A stretch of 41,400 nt of DNA from Treponema sp. (GTDB lineage Bacteria; Spirochaetota; Spirochaetia; Treponematales; Treponemataceae). Below, piece after piece: positions 32,000 to 41,074 of the stretch. The notes under the pieces are model-generated. The model ran no database searches and had not been told where the DNA came from. It saw only the letters and a list, made by a program, of their open reading frames with translations. The first letter of the stretch is position 1. Each line of letters starts with the position of its first letter. The stretch is from assembly GCA_016293005.1 (NCBI GenBank), contig JAEDFA010000008.1:1-41400 (forward strand). The letters are read 5' to 3'. A program made the translations under genes and the position numbers.

Positions 32000-32800
32000 T
32001 CAGAATTCAAAATTTAAATTTTTTAATTTTGTAAAATTTCCGATATCGGCATGAAACGGAACAATAGACGGCGTAAAAAAATCAGGACTTACAACGATAT
32101 TGCAGTCAAGAAGCTGAAGCGCAAAATCAAAATATTTTTCTTGTGGAACTTTCGGGAAAAGATATGGACCTTTTCTTGTCCAGTATTTTACAAGAATTTT
32201 ATCATAGATAAACCAGTCTTTTTCAGAACGATTTGGTAATTCCTTTTTTAAATCGTAAAATGCCCTCGAAACAGCAGCCGAAAGAGGAGCCGGTAGAAAA
32301 ATTCCTTGAGAAAACTGTTTTTGGCAGGCTAAAGCGATTTCAAAAAGTTCAGGTTTTACGGCAACTATAAAAATATTTTGTGCCCATGCAAAAAAAGGTT
32401 CAAGAATTACGCAATCTTTGTCTTTCCATTCAAACTGAACAGAATTCCACGGTCTATAAAAATTTGTATCTTCGCAGGAAAATGTAAGTGCCGTTTTGAG
32501 CGCTTCTGTTTTTGAATTGTAAAAAAGGCAGATTCTTGGACTTTCAAGCAAAGATGAAACAGATTTTTGAACAGATTCGTCAAATTCCGTGTGAAAGAAT
32601 CCTGAAATTCCTCGATTTAAAACATTTTTAAAAATCGTCTGTGGTTTTGAATTTCCCCAGCCTAAAATCGCCCTTCCGCCGAGCTGCCACAAATCTAAAA
32701 GCCGCTGACCTTTTTTTGTGTAAAGATAACATTCCCTTGCACGCATAACTGCACCGAATTTTTTATTTATTTCATTGATTAAAAAATTACTTGCAACCAT
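32000..32800 (-). CDS. Unknown protein with faint class-III aminotransferase-like N-terminus
   Basis: A 266-residue protein. The stretch RARECYLYTKKGQRLLDLW followed by a GG-containing segment recalls the N-terminal strand pattern of class III PLP aminotransferases (a cofactor-independent region). No PLP lysine motif is recognisable, and the protein is much shorter than the usual 420 residues, so it may be a degenerate or unrelated fold. I chose ATG at 32800, which has GGCGG 8 nt upstream and overlaps slyD by 14 bp. The open frame extends to 32860, but that adds residues encoded within the Cys-rich slyD tail. It appears cotranscribed with slyD. Confidence 0.7.
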   Translation of the reverse strand: MVASNFLINEINKKFGAVMRARECYLYTKKGQRLLDLWQLGGRAILGWGNSKPQTIFKNVLNRGISGFFHTEFDESVQKSVSSLLESPRICLFYNSKTEALKTALTFSCEDTNFYRPWNSVQFEWKDKDCVILEPFFAWAQNIFIVAVKPELFEIALACQKQFSQGIFLPAPLSAAVSRAFYDLKKELPNRSEKDWFIYDKILVKYWTRKGPYLFPKVPQEKYFDFALQLLDCNIVVSPDFFTPSIVPFHADIGNFTKLKNLNFEF

Positions 32801-33332
32801 TTGAACAGCCGCCTTCACATGAACCGGAACAATCATCACCACAACCAGAACAATTTCCACCGCAGCCTGAACATCCTGAAGAAAAGTTTAATTCTTCTTC
32901 TGTCGCTTCCCGAACCTCAAGAATTTCGACATCGAAAACTAAATCTTTTCCGGCAAGTTCGTGATTTCCATCGACTGTAATTGTATTTTCAGTAACTTTT
33001 ACAACATGAACAATCATCGCTCCGCCGTTTGGAGAAGATGCCTGAAATGCCATTCCTACTTCGATTGGAACATCTGTATCAAACTGAGATTTTTCAACTT
33101 CGATTAAAAGTCTGTCATCATAACTTCCATAAGCGTCCACAGACGGAATTTCTACCCGGAATTTTTCACCAGTTTCCCTGCCTTCTAAAGCTTTTTCAAG
33201 TCCGGGAATTATCATTTTGTGTCCGTGAACATATTCAAATGCAGATTTCCCGATTGAAGTGTCGAGTTGCGTTCCTTCAGAATCAAAAAGCGTATAATTC
33301 AGTTTTACAACTAAGTCTTCAGAAATTTTCAT
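32787..33332 (-). CDS. slyD: SlyD-like FKBP prolyl isomerase with Cys-rich tail
   Basis: A 181-residue peptidyl-prolyl isomerase and chaperone of the SlyD branch. FKBP residues include the early LNYTLFDSEGTQLDTS and YVHGHKMIIPGLEKALEGR, and an inserted chaperone flap covers about residues 70-130 (VEVGMAFQ-like region, VDGNHELAGKDL). The last 31 residues are Gly/Ser-rich with eight Cys and no His, unlike the His-rich tail of E. coli SlyD. They may bind metal such as nickel, zinc or copper. Its ATG overlaps the nifU-like stop by one base (TAATG), pointing to translational coupling. Confidence 0.92.
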   Translation of the reverse strand: MKISEDLVVKLNYTLFDSEGTQLDTSIGKSAFEYVHGHKMIIPGLEKALEGRETGEKFRVEIPSVDAYGSYDDRLLIEVEKSQFDTDVPIEVGMAFQASSPNGGAMIVHVVKVTENTITVDGNHELAGKDLVFDVEILEVREATEEELNFSSGCSGCGGNCSGCGDDCSGSCEGGCSNGCK

Positions 33333-33625
33333 TAAAATCCTCCGTATAAACTTTCATCGTCTAACCCTTCCGGCGCACCATCCTGAACGACTTCCGTAAT
33401 TTCTGGAACAGCATCTTTTATATAGCGTTCAACACCCATTTTCAGCGTCATAACAGCCATAGGACAACTTCCGCACGCACCTACAAGTTTTAAATGAACA
33501 CGATTCTGTTCGTCAATGCCGACATATTCCATATCACCGCCGTCAGCCTGTAACTGCGGACGAAACATATCTATTGCTTCCAAAACTCTTTCTTCAATAC
33601 TCTGATTTTCTTTTTCATCAGCCAT
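33332..33625 (-). CDS. NifU-like iron-sulfur scaffold (NFU domain)
   Basis: A 97-residue protein of the NifU C-terminal type. It has the CxxC motif in GACGSCPMAVMTLKMGVERYI (near residues 54-74) and the typical preceding LQADGGDMEYVGID. NFU proteins accept or deliver 4Fe-4S clusters. It is the first gene of the nifU-slyD unit. AGGAG lies 6 nt before ATG. A SUF or ISC assembly operon is not seen nearby. Confidence 0.94.
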   Translation of the reverse strand: MADEKENQSIEERVLEAIDMFRPQLQADGGDMEYVGIDEQNRVHLKLVGACGSCPMAVMTLKMGVERYIKDAVPEITEVVQDGAPEGLDDESLYGGF

Positions 33626-33658
33626 AATTATCTCCTATAAAAAGCGGCATTTAATAAG

Positions 33659-33677
33659 AAGTTCGCAACGCGAACTT
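33659..33677. repeat. Small perfect hairpin upstream of the nifU-like gene
   Basis: AAGTTCGC (33659-33666), a 3-nt loop, then GCGAACTT (33670-33677): a 19-bp inverted repeat, GC-richer than its flanks. It could be an operator for the nifU-slyD unit or a dispersed repeat. Confidence 0.6.
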
Positions 33678-33680
33678 AGA

Positions 33681-33719
33681 AATAAAAACTCTGACGCTAT
33701 TTTTGGCAGAGTTTTTATT
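33681..33719. terminator. Bidirectional intrinsic terminator
   Basis: AATAAAAACTCTG (33681-33693) and CAGAGTTTTTATT (33707-33719) form a perfect 13-bp stem around a 13-nt loop with U-runs. On the minus strand it ends the TIGR03545-like gene. Both neighbours are on that strand, so the nifU unit needs its own promoter downstream of the hairpin. Confidence 0.85.
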
Positions 33720-33765
33720 ATCAATATTTTAAAGCATTTCAAAAAATTAAAATTTTGAGATACCT

Positions 33766-36012
33766 TTATCTTTTCAATTTATTAAGTGCATTAGAAATCT
33801 TTGACGCCGCATCGCTTGAACCTGTTGCTTTTTCAATGATAGAAGAAGTGGCAGACGACGAGATTTCTTTTTTATTAAGAAGCGATGTAAATTCAGCCTG
33901 TTTTGACTTTAATTGATTCTGATAACTTGAAATATCTTTTTCAAGAAGATTGAAACTGTTTATCTGCTCTGAAGCGATGCCTGTTTTTTCTGAAATAAGG
34001 ACTGTCAGCTTTTGCGAAGCATTTTTTGCAATTACCGAAAGTTCGTCTTCCAGGGCCTTTACTAAAGGAGTTACAAGTTGTGAAGCAATTTTTTCTGGAT
34101 TTTCAATTTTTACAAACATCCCCGAAGAATTGTAACCGACCGTAAAATTTACACTCAAAGAAGAAACTTTACTGAGCGCATTTTTATAAATCGCATTAAT
34201 CTGAGCAGGTTCAAAATCCATTCCAGCCATTTTAGAAACTTTCATATCAAGATTTCCGCCTAAAGACCATGTTCCGTCTGCGTCAGCTGTCATTTTTGCA
34301 GAAATATCGGCATTTGAAGTTAAATCAAAAACCTGAGCGTTAAAATTAATCGGGTAACCGTTTCCAGAATAATTTGCAAGAAGCAACGGTGCATTCGAAG
34401 AAGAACGGGCATCAAGAGTGAGATTTGCCTTATTCGCATTTGAACCGATTTTAAAATCCGCCTCAACAACCGCAGGCTTTCCCCATTGATCCATATTACT
34501 GCTTATATCCGTTGCATATCCATGAAAAAGTTCGCCTTCGCCCTGATATTCTTTTCCAGATGCTTCAAGTTTTTGTACAAGAAATTTTGGAACAGTATCA
34601 TTTTTGAAATAAACATACCGTCCATCTGCTCTTTTAATTCCGTCAGATTTTTTTGCAACTTTTTTTGATTCAGTTTTTGAAGAAGAATCAGTTTCTTTTG
34701 CCTGTGAAGAAGAATTTTTTGCAGCGCTCAAAGCGTAATCCAGAATTTTGCTGATATACGGATAAAATTCCCCGCAATATTTGTAAAGAAGACTTTCAAC
34801 CGCGCCGTTCATAATATTCTGAAGACCGGAAGGCGAAAAAGTCGCTTTTAATTCGTTTACTTTTGAATTCACAAAATTTGTATCTTCTTTTACAGCCGAA
34901 CTAAGTTTTGTGCTGTACGATTTAACATCTTCTGAATCAGTTTTTATGTCTTTAGCAACTGTATCGAAAGACTTTAGAAGTGAGTTTCCATCCTCCAGAA
35001 GCGCAAGTCCTTCTTTTATAAGTGCAAGACGCTGAGCGTCTGAAGCTGAATTTATCTTTTTCGAAAGAGAATCAACGGATGCAGAAAAATCTGTAATCTG
35101 TTTTTTCATTTCTTCTGGTTTTTTAGACCATTTTTCAACTTTTGTTTTTACATCTTCTGCGATTTGCTTTGCAGTTTCAGGAGATTTTAATTCCGACTGA
35201 AAATTCTCAAGAAGTTTTTCCGGATTGTAATTTTCAAACATTGCTTTAAGTTCGTTTGCAGCAGAATCCATCAACTCATTCATCTTGTTTGAAGTCTGTT
35301 CTTTTTCTGCTTTTACTTCTTTTGACTCAGTCTTTTTTAAAAGTTCCCCAGAAGTTTTTCGTTCGGTATCGAGCGCAACATCAGTAACTGCAATTTCCTC
35401 GACAACAAATTTTCCACGCAGAAGTTCTGTCAGATTGTAATCCATAGAAACTTTTCCGATTTGAAAAAGATTTGTCATGGGTTTATCTTTATTTGCCTGC
35501 TGAATATCCTGAATTACAAGAGAAGCGCCAAAAATCTGAAAATCTACATCTTCAATATCGCATTTTGCATTAAAAATTCCCTGCATACTTGAAACAAGAA
35601 CTTTTTTTACGACGAGATTTTTAAAAAGCAAAACACCGATTACAATTGCCGCACAAAGCGAAACAGAAGCGAGAAGCGGAACGAATTTTATTCCTGCTTT
35701 CTGATTTTTTAAATCTTTTGCAATCTGTTTAAATCGGGCTAAATCCTTTTTTAAAATTTTTGAATCGCACGAAACTTTAACGATTTTCTGACCTTTTTTG
35801 TTGGTGTCTTCTTTAAAAATTGATTTTAAAAGGTTTTTGTCGGCATCAATATAAAGTTTATTAATAATTTTCTTTTCAAATTTTTGCGGAAGATAACTTT
35901 TTCTGAAAATTTTTGGAAGTTTCTTTACAGGAACAGTTTTTTCTTCTTTTTTAGATTTTTTTACTTTTTCTTCTTTAAGCTGATTTTCTGATTTTATTTC
36001 GTCTTTCTTCAT
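33766..36012 (-). CDS. Large membrane-anchored protein, TIGR03545-like
   Basis: A 748-residue protein. The N-terminal about 105 residues are very Lys-rich and cytoplasmic. One membrane segment lies at about 107-132 (FVPLLASVSLCAAIVIGVLLF). The rest should be outside the inner membrane, with an AsmA-like start (VDFQIFGASLVIQDIQ), long helical stretches (about 225-420) and a beta-rich region (about 475-640). The arrangement next to the TIGR03546-like gene matches the paired TIGR03545/TIGR03546 families of unknown function. This is recognised from memory, not by search. It starts 1 bp after the upstream stop. Confidence 0.7.
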   Translation of the reverse strand: MKKDEIKSENQLKEEKVKKSKKEEKTVPVKKLPKIFRKSYLPQKFEKKIINKLYIDADKNLLKSIFKEDTNKKGQKIVKVSCDSKILKKDLARFKQIAKDLKNQKAGIKFVPLLASVSLCAAIVIGVLLFKNLVVKKVLVSSMQGIFNAKCDIEDVDFQIFGASLVIQDIQQANKDKPMTNLFQIGKVSMDYNLTELLRGKFVVEEIAVTDVALDTERKTSGELLKKTESKEVKAEKEQTSNKMNELMDSAANELKAMFENYNPEKLLENFQSELKSPETAKQIAEDVKTKVEKWSKKPEEMKKQITDFSASVDSLSKKINSASDAQRLALIKEGLALLEDGNSLLKSFDTVAKDIKTDSEDVKSYSTKLSSAVKEDTNFVNSKVNELKATFSPSGLQNIMNGAVESLLYKYCGEFYPYISKILDYALSAAKNSSSQAKETDSSSKTESKKVAKKSDGIKRADGRYVYFKNDTVPKFLVQKLEASGKEYQGEGELFHGYATDISSNMDQWGKPAVVEADFKIGSNANKANLTLDARSSSNAPLLLANYSGNGYPINFNAQVFDLTSNADISAKMTADADGTWSLGGNLDMKVSKMAGMDFEPAQINAIYKNALSKVSSLSVNFTVGYNSSGMFVKIENPEKIASQLVTPLVKALEDELSVIAKNASQKLTVLISEKTGIASEQINSFNLLEKDISSYQNQLKSKQAEFTSLLNKKEISSSATSSIIEKATGSSDAASKISNALNKLKR

Positions 36013-36013
36013 T

Positions 36014-36529
36014 TTACATCACCTGAGAAATTTTTTGAGTCAGTTTTCCAACTACCGGAATTTTATAAAGCGCTTTCAGAATTTTTGAATCATTGAATTT
36101 TGGAGCAATTGTCTTACGCCACAATTTTACACCGAAGAAAAACAACACATAAAGCGGAATATAAATCAAAATTGAGAACAAAAACGAGCCCATAACGACT
36201 GTATTATTAAATTTTGTAAAACCTACAAACGGAACATCCAAAAGAAAAGCAAAAACCGGTCTTAAAAATTCAAGATTTAAAAACCAATAACCAATCATAT
36301 CGAAAAGTGGATCAAGGAGAAATGCAAAAAGAGAAACGATTGCAAGCATAATGTAATATCCGGCTTTATTAATCCGCACGAACGCAAAAAATATAAACAG
36401 CAAATACCATAAAACATTATTTTTCGGCATAAAACCTAAAATCATTCCGATACAGAACGAATTTGCAATCTGACTCGGTTTTGAATTTGAATTTAATGAT
36501 TTTATAAAATTGACAATATAATTTAACAT
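36014..36529 (-). CDS. Small membrane protein, TIGR03546-like
   Basis: A 171-residue integral membrane protein with four hydrophobic segments. The pattern SKPSQIANSFCIGMILGFMPKNN near the N-terminus is characteristic of the TIGR03546 / DUF2062-like family. GGAGG lies 5 nt before ATG, and a good promoter lies upstream. It forms a two-gene unit with the TIGR03545-like gene that follows. The pair is predicted to act at the cell envelope, perhaps in lipid or membrane homeostasis, but this is an inference from the AsmA-like partner. Confidence 0.75.
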   Translation of the reverse strand: MLNYIVNFIKSLNSNSKPSQIANSFCIGMILGFMPKNNVLWYLLFIFFAFVRINKAGYYIMLAIVSLFAFLLDPLFDMIGYWFLNLEFLRPVFAFLLDVPFVGFTKFNNTVVMGSFLFSILIYIPLYVLFFFGVKLWRKTIAPKFNDSKILKALYKIPVVGKLTQKISQVM

Positions 36530-36556
36530 TTTTCCTCCGAATTTTTTCTATTAAGA

Positions 36557-36585
36557 ATTATACACAAAAGAAAGGAGTTTGAAAA
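36557..36585 (-). promoter_or_regulatory. Promoter for the TIGR03546/TIGR03545-like pair
   Basis: Minus strand: TTTTCA (36580-36585), 17-bp spacer, TATAAT (36557-36562), then a leader of about 25 nt with GGAGG. Confidence 0.55.
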
Positions 36586-36615
36586 CAGATTAAAATGCGG
36601 TAAAAAAGTCAAAAC

Positions 36616-36708
36616 AAAAAAGGCCGCCTGATGAAGTGCATCTCCTAAAATTGAACTTTATTTATCCAACTTTAGGAAGTGCATTTCACCGTAAGGCAGC
36701 CTTTTTTT
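36616..36708 (-). terminator. Terminator of the rpoBC operon, nested hairpins
   Basis: Outer arms AAAAAAGGCCGCCT (36616-36629) and AGGCAGCCTTTTTT (36694-36707) pair with one mismatch and give a U-run on the minus strand. Inner arms CCTAAAATTG (36644-36653) and CAACTTTAGG (36667-36676) also pair with one mismatch. GAAGTGCAT occurs twice as a direct repeat inside. It is unusually long for a simple terminator. Confidence 0.8.
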
Positions 36709-36721
36709 AAATTTTTAAGGA

Positions 36722-39700
36722 TTAATCCTGATCTTCTGGTTCAAAAACCGGTTCTTCAGCGCGATTTTCCATTTCTTTTTCAAGAGCACGCTGTGCAAGG
36801 ATTTCTTCCATTTTTGCATCGAGGTCAACATCAGAAGAATCATAAAGTTTTACATTTTTATAATTTCTGATACCTGTTCCTGCCGGAATCATATGACCGA
36901 TTGCAACATTTTCTTTAATACCGTAAAGTCCGTCTGTCTGACCTGAAATTGCAGCATTAGTGAGAACTTTTGTAGTTTCCTGGAACGAAGCAGCTGAAAT
37001 GAATGAATCAACATTGAGAGCCGCTTTTGTAATTCCAAGGAACATCGGTCGACCAATTGCAGGTTGTCCGCCTTCCTGGATAATCCGTTTATTTTCAGCA
37101 TGGAATTTATATTTATCAACCTGCTGCCCGAAAATAAACCTTGTATCACCGACAGCAACGATTTCAATTTTTCTAAGCATCTGGCGGATGATAATTCCGA
37201 TATGCTTATCATTGATATCTACGCTCTGAGTTCGGTAAACGGCAAGAATTTCGTCCATAAGATAATTCTGAAGCGCATTTTCACCAAGAATTTCAAGGAT
37301 GTCGCTAGGATTTGGAGAACCATCGCACAACTGTTCACCGGCTTTTACACGGTCGCCATCACGGACAATCATGTGTTTATTTGTCGGAATCAAATGTTCG
37401 TATTCTTTTCCAAAATCATCTGTAACAACGATAACGCGTTTCGCTTTTGTAATTCCTTTAAATTTTACATTACCTGAAATTCGTGCGAGAACTGCCGGAT
37501 TTTTTGGTTTTCGTGCTTCAAACAATTCTGTAACACGCGGAATACCACCGGTAATATCGTTTGTTTTTGCAGCGGCTTTTGGAATTTCTGCAAGAGTAAC
37601 TCCAGCTTTAATCTGCTGCTTGTCATCAACTTTAATGATAGCGCCTGCAGGAAGGTAATAAGGACTTCCAAGAGGATTTCCAGCTTCATCGCGGATGATG
37701 ATTCGAGGCTGCTTAACATCAAGGTGGAGGTCTGAAATATAGCGTGTAACCATTCCAGTTTTTCCGTCGATGCTTTCTGCAAGAGTAGAACCTGCAATAA
37801 TGTCATCGTAACTTACATAACCGTCGTTTTCAGCGATAATCGGGTCGTTATAAAGGTTAATTGTTCCAATTGGTTCACCTTTTTTTACAACTGAACCAGA
37901 CTGAATGCTGATTGTAGAACCGTTTGCAATCTTATCTTCGATTGGTTTGTTTGTAAGATAGAGAACTCCATCTTTAATTTTTACAATACCTGAAACAGGT
38001 GCGGTAACTTCTTTAGAACCACGCTTAATAATCGGACTGTCTTTGAGAACACTTACATTATCTGAAACAAGAAGTTCATCTGAATCTTTAATTTCTACGC
38101 TGTCAAGAATTCTGATGATTTTCATTGAACCTTTACGAGTAAACAGCCAGCTTCCGTCGTTCATTACAACATGAGTTCCTTCGATATCGCTGATAATTGC
38201 GTCGTATTTGAGAATTACTTTATCATCTTCTGTTGACTTATCAGCCGTACCACCTGAGTGGAATGTTCGAAGTGTAAGCTGTGTACCAGGCTGACCAATT
38301 GACTGAGCGGCAATAATTCCTACTGCTTCACCAATTTCAACGATTTTATTTCGCGCAAGATTCTGACCGTAACATTTTACACAAAGACCATGCTGAGCTT
38401 CACAAGTCAATACAGTTCTAAGTTTTACTTTTTCTACACCACTTGCTTCGATTTTTGCTGCAAGATCAGGAGTAATATATTCGTTTACAGGACAGATGAT
38501 TTCACCAGTAATAGGATGGAAAACATCTTCGATTGTGTAATGACCAACGATTCGGTCTGCAAGGTGAACTGCAATTTCATCACCATTTTTAATTGCAGAA
38601 TAATCGATACCGTTAATTGTTCCGCAGTCATCAATATTGATTACAACATCCTGAGCAACATCTACAAGTCGTCGTGTCATGTAACCGGCATCGGCAGTTT
38701 TTAACGCTGTATCTGAAAGACCTTTTCGCGCACCGTTAGTTGAAATAAAGTATTCGATAACGGAAAGCCCTTCTTTAAAGTTTGAACGAATTGGAAGTTC
38801 GATGATATCACCGTTCGGTTTAGCCATCAAACCACGCATTGCAGCCAGCTGAGAAATCTGTTTTGGAGAACCTCGCGCACCAGAATCGGCCATCATAAAG
38901 ATTGTATTGAAACCGTCTTTATCTGATTTAAACTGTTCCATCATTATCTTTGAAAGCTGGTCATTTGCACGCTGCCAGATACTTGTTACACGGTTATAGC
39001 GTTCATCGCTTGTAATGTGTCCATTTGCATTTTCGCGGATATATTTTTCAACTTCTGCATTTGCTTTTTCTACGATTTCTTTCTTTTCTGGTGGAATAAT
39101 AATATCGTCCATACAAAGAGTTGCACCGTAGAATGTTGCGTTTTTATAACCGCAGGCTTTGATTGCATCGAGCATCTGAATTGTAAGCCAAGACCCCTGA
39201 TTGTGGAATACATATTCAATCATCTTCTTGAGCTGTTTATCGCCCATCTGTTCGTTGACGAAATTTACTTCATCAGGCATAGACTCGTTAAAAGAAAGTC
39301 GTCCAGCTGAAGTTTCAATTACATCACCAGCAGAAAATTCTCCAGGTTTGAAAGAATTTTTTGGAGCCGGAACTTTAATAAGAGCATTCCATTCGATTGC
39401 ACCACTTTCTGCAGCAAGACGAACTTCATCAGCAGAACAGAATCGTTTTCCTGTTCCCTTTGCACCTTTTTTGATTGATGTCATGTAATAAATTCCAAGA
39501 ACCATGTCCTGAGAAGGCGCAACAATCGGTTTTCCGTTTGCAGGGTCAAGAAGGTTTCTTGCAGAAAGCATCAATGTCCAGCATTCCATCTGTGCAGCCT
39601 GTGTAAGCGGAACATGAATTGCCATCTGGTCACCATCGAAGTCAGCATTGAAAGCCTTACATGCAAGAGGATGAAGTTTTAAAGCTTTTCCTTCAACTAA

Positions 39701-40987
39701 AACAGGTTCAAAAGCCTGAATTCCGAGTCGGTGGAGTGTAGGCGCACGGTTAAGCATTACAGGATGTTCTTTTACAACTTCATCAAGAATTGCAAAAACT
39801 TCAGGTGATTCTCTTTCTACAAGAAGTTTTGCTTTTTTAATGTTAGTTACAATCTGCTTGTCGATAAGTTTTTTAATGATAAACGGTTTAAAAAGTTCAA
39901 GAGCCATTTTTGTTGGAAGACCACACTGCCAGAGTTTCATTTCCGGTCCTACAACGATTACAGAACGACCTGAATAGTCAACACGCTTACCCAAAAGATT
40001 CTGTCTGAATCGTCCCTGTTTACCTTTGAGCATATCGCTGATTGATTTTAAAGGACGATTAGAAGCACCTTTTACCTGCTTTTTGCGTTTTGTGTTGTCG
40101 AACAAAGCGTCAACAGCTTCCTGAAGCATTCGTTTTTCGTTTCTGATGATAATGTCAGGAGCATAAAGACCCTGAAGCCTTCTTAAACGATTGTTTCTAT
40201 TTATTACGCGGCGGTAAAGGTCGTTTAAATCTGAAGTTGCAAACCGTCCACCATCAAGCTGAACCATAGGTCTTAAATCCGGCGGAATTACAGGAATTAC
40301 ATCGAGAATCATCCATGACGCTTTGTTTCCTGAAGAAAGGAAATCTTCTACGATTTGAATTCTTTTGAGAAGTCGCTTATCTGTTTTTGCACCTTTTTCT
40401 TTCATTTTGTCACGGAGTTCAACAGAAAGTGCATTTAAATCGAGTTTTTCAAGAAGAGTCTTGATGGCTTCAGCGCCCATTTCAGCAGTAAAAGTTTCGC
40501 CATAGCGCTCACGATTTTCGATATATTCATCTTCTGTTAGAAGTTCCATTTTTTTAAGACCAGTATCGCCCGGATCAATTACGATGTATTTTTCGTAGTA
40601 AAGAACAGAACGAAGCTGTGCAACCTGCAAATCAAGAAGAAGACCCATTCGGCTTGGAACTGAACGGTAATACCAGATGTGGCTTACAGGAGCGGCAAGT
40701 TCTATATGTCCGGTTCTTTCACGGCGAACTTTAAAATGAGTTACTTCAACACCACAGCGGTCACAAATTACACCTTTGTAGCGGATTGATTTAAATTTTC
40801 CACAATAACATTCCCACTCTTTTGTAGTTCCGAAGATTTTCTCATCGAAAAGACCATCGCGCTCTGGACGAAGAGTTCGGTAGTTTATTGTTTCAGGTTT
40901 CTTAACTTCACCGTAAGACCAGTCGTGAATAGTCTGAGGAGAAGCTAATTTTATTTTTAAACTTGCGAAATCGCGAATATCACGCAT
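36722..40987 (-). CDS. rpoC: RNA polymerase subunit beta-prime
   Basis: A 1421-residue catalytic subunit. It has the N-terminal zinc site CYCG...CDRCG near residues 61-80, the clamp and lid regions, the Mg-binding NADFDGDQM near 454-462, the trigger-loop region GEAVGIIAAQSIGQPGTQ, and a second cysteine cluster CEAQHGLCVKC. The ATG at 40987 (MRDIRDFAS) has GGAG 8 nt upstream; a TTG start 18 bp earlier would put the ribosome site inside the coding region. It lies 87 bp downstream of rpoB on the same strand. The C-terminal tail is acidic. Confidence 0.98.
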   Translation of the reverse strand: MRDIRDFASLKIKLASPQTIHDWSYGEVKKPETINYRTLRPERDGLFDEKIFGTTKEWECYCGKFKSIRYKGVICDRCGVEVTHFKVRRERTGHIELAAPVSHIWYYRSVPSRMGLLLDLQVAQLRSVLYYEKYIVIDPGDTGLKKMELLTEDEYIENRERYGETFTAEMGAEAIKTLLEKLDLNALSVELRDKMKEKGAKTDKRLLKRIQIVEDFLSSGNKASWMILDVIPVIPPDLRPMVQLDGGRFATSDLNDLYRRVINRNNRLRRLQGLYAPDIIIRNEKRMLQEAVDALFDNTKRKKQVKGASNRPLKSISDMLKGKQGRFRQNLLGKRVDYSGRSVIVVGPEMKLWQCGLPTKMALELFKPFIIKKLIDKQIVTNIKKAKLLVERESPEVFAILDEVVKEHPVMLNRAPTLHRLGIQAFEPVLVEGKALKLHPLACKAFNADFDGDQMAIHVPLTQAAQMECWTLMLSARNLLDPANGKPIVAPSQDMVLGIYYMTSIKKGAKGTGKRFCSADEVRLAAESGAIEWNALIKVPAPKNSFKPGEFSAGDVIETSAGRLSFNESMPDEVNFVNEQMGDKQLKKMIEYVFHNQGSWLTIQMLDAIKACGYKNATFYGATLCMDDIIIPPEKKEIVEKANAEVEKYIRENANGHITSDERYNRVTSIWQRANDQLSKIMMEQFKSDKDGFNTIFMMADSGARGSPKQISQLAAMRGLMAKPNGDIIELPIRSNFKEGLSVIEYFISTNGARKGLSDTALKTADAGYMTRRLVDVAQDVVINIDDCGTINGIDYSAIKNGDEIAVHLADRIVGHYTIEDVFHPITGEIICPVNEYITPDLAAKIEASGVEKVKLRTVLTCEAQHGLCVKCYGQNLARNKIVEIGEAVGIIAAQSIGQPGTQLTLRTFHSGGTADKSTEDDKVILKYDAIISDIEGTHVVMNDGSWLFTRKGSMKIIRILDSVEIKDSDELLVSDNVSVLKDSPIIKRGSKEVTAPVSGIVKIKDGVLYLTNKPIEDKIANGSTISIQSGSVVKKGEPIGTINLYNDPIIAENDGYVSYDDIIAGSTLAESIDGKTGMVTRYISDLHLDVKQPRIIIRDEAGNPLGSPYYLPAGAIIKVDDKQQIKAGVTLAEIPKAAAKTNDITGGIPRVTELFEARKPKNPAVLARISGNVKFKGITKAKRVIVVTDDFGKEYEHLIPTNKHMIVRDGDRVKAGEQLCDGSPNPSDILEILGENALQNYLMDEILAVYRTQSVDINDKHIGIIIRQMLRKIEIVAVGDTRFIFGQQVDKYKFHAENKRIIQEGGQPAIGRPMFLGITKAALNVDSFISAASFQETTKVLTNAAISGQTDGLYGIKENVAIGHMIPAGTGIRNYKNVKLYDSSDVDLDAKMEEILAQRALEKEMENRAEEPVFEPEDQD

Positions 40988-41043
40988 ATTTTTATCTCCA
41001 GTCAAGTTCCGGTTTATAATTCCCGGAACATTTAAGAATAAAA

Positions 41044-41067
41044 CCCCGCTGTTTTTTTACAGAAGGG
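41044..41067 (-). promoter_or_regulatory. Hairpin between rpoB and rpoC
   Basis: CCCCGCTGT (41044-41052) and ACAGAAGGG (41059-41067) pair imperfectly around a 6-nt loop, with a short T-rich stretch after it on the minus strand. It could be an attenuator, a weak terminator or an RNase processing site in the rpoBC message. Confidence 0.4.
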
Positions 41068-41074
41068 ATTGAAC

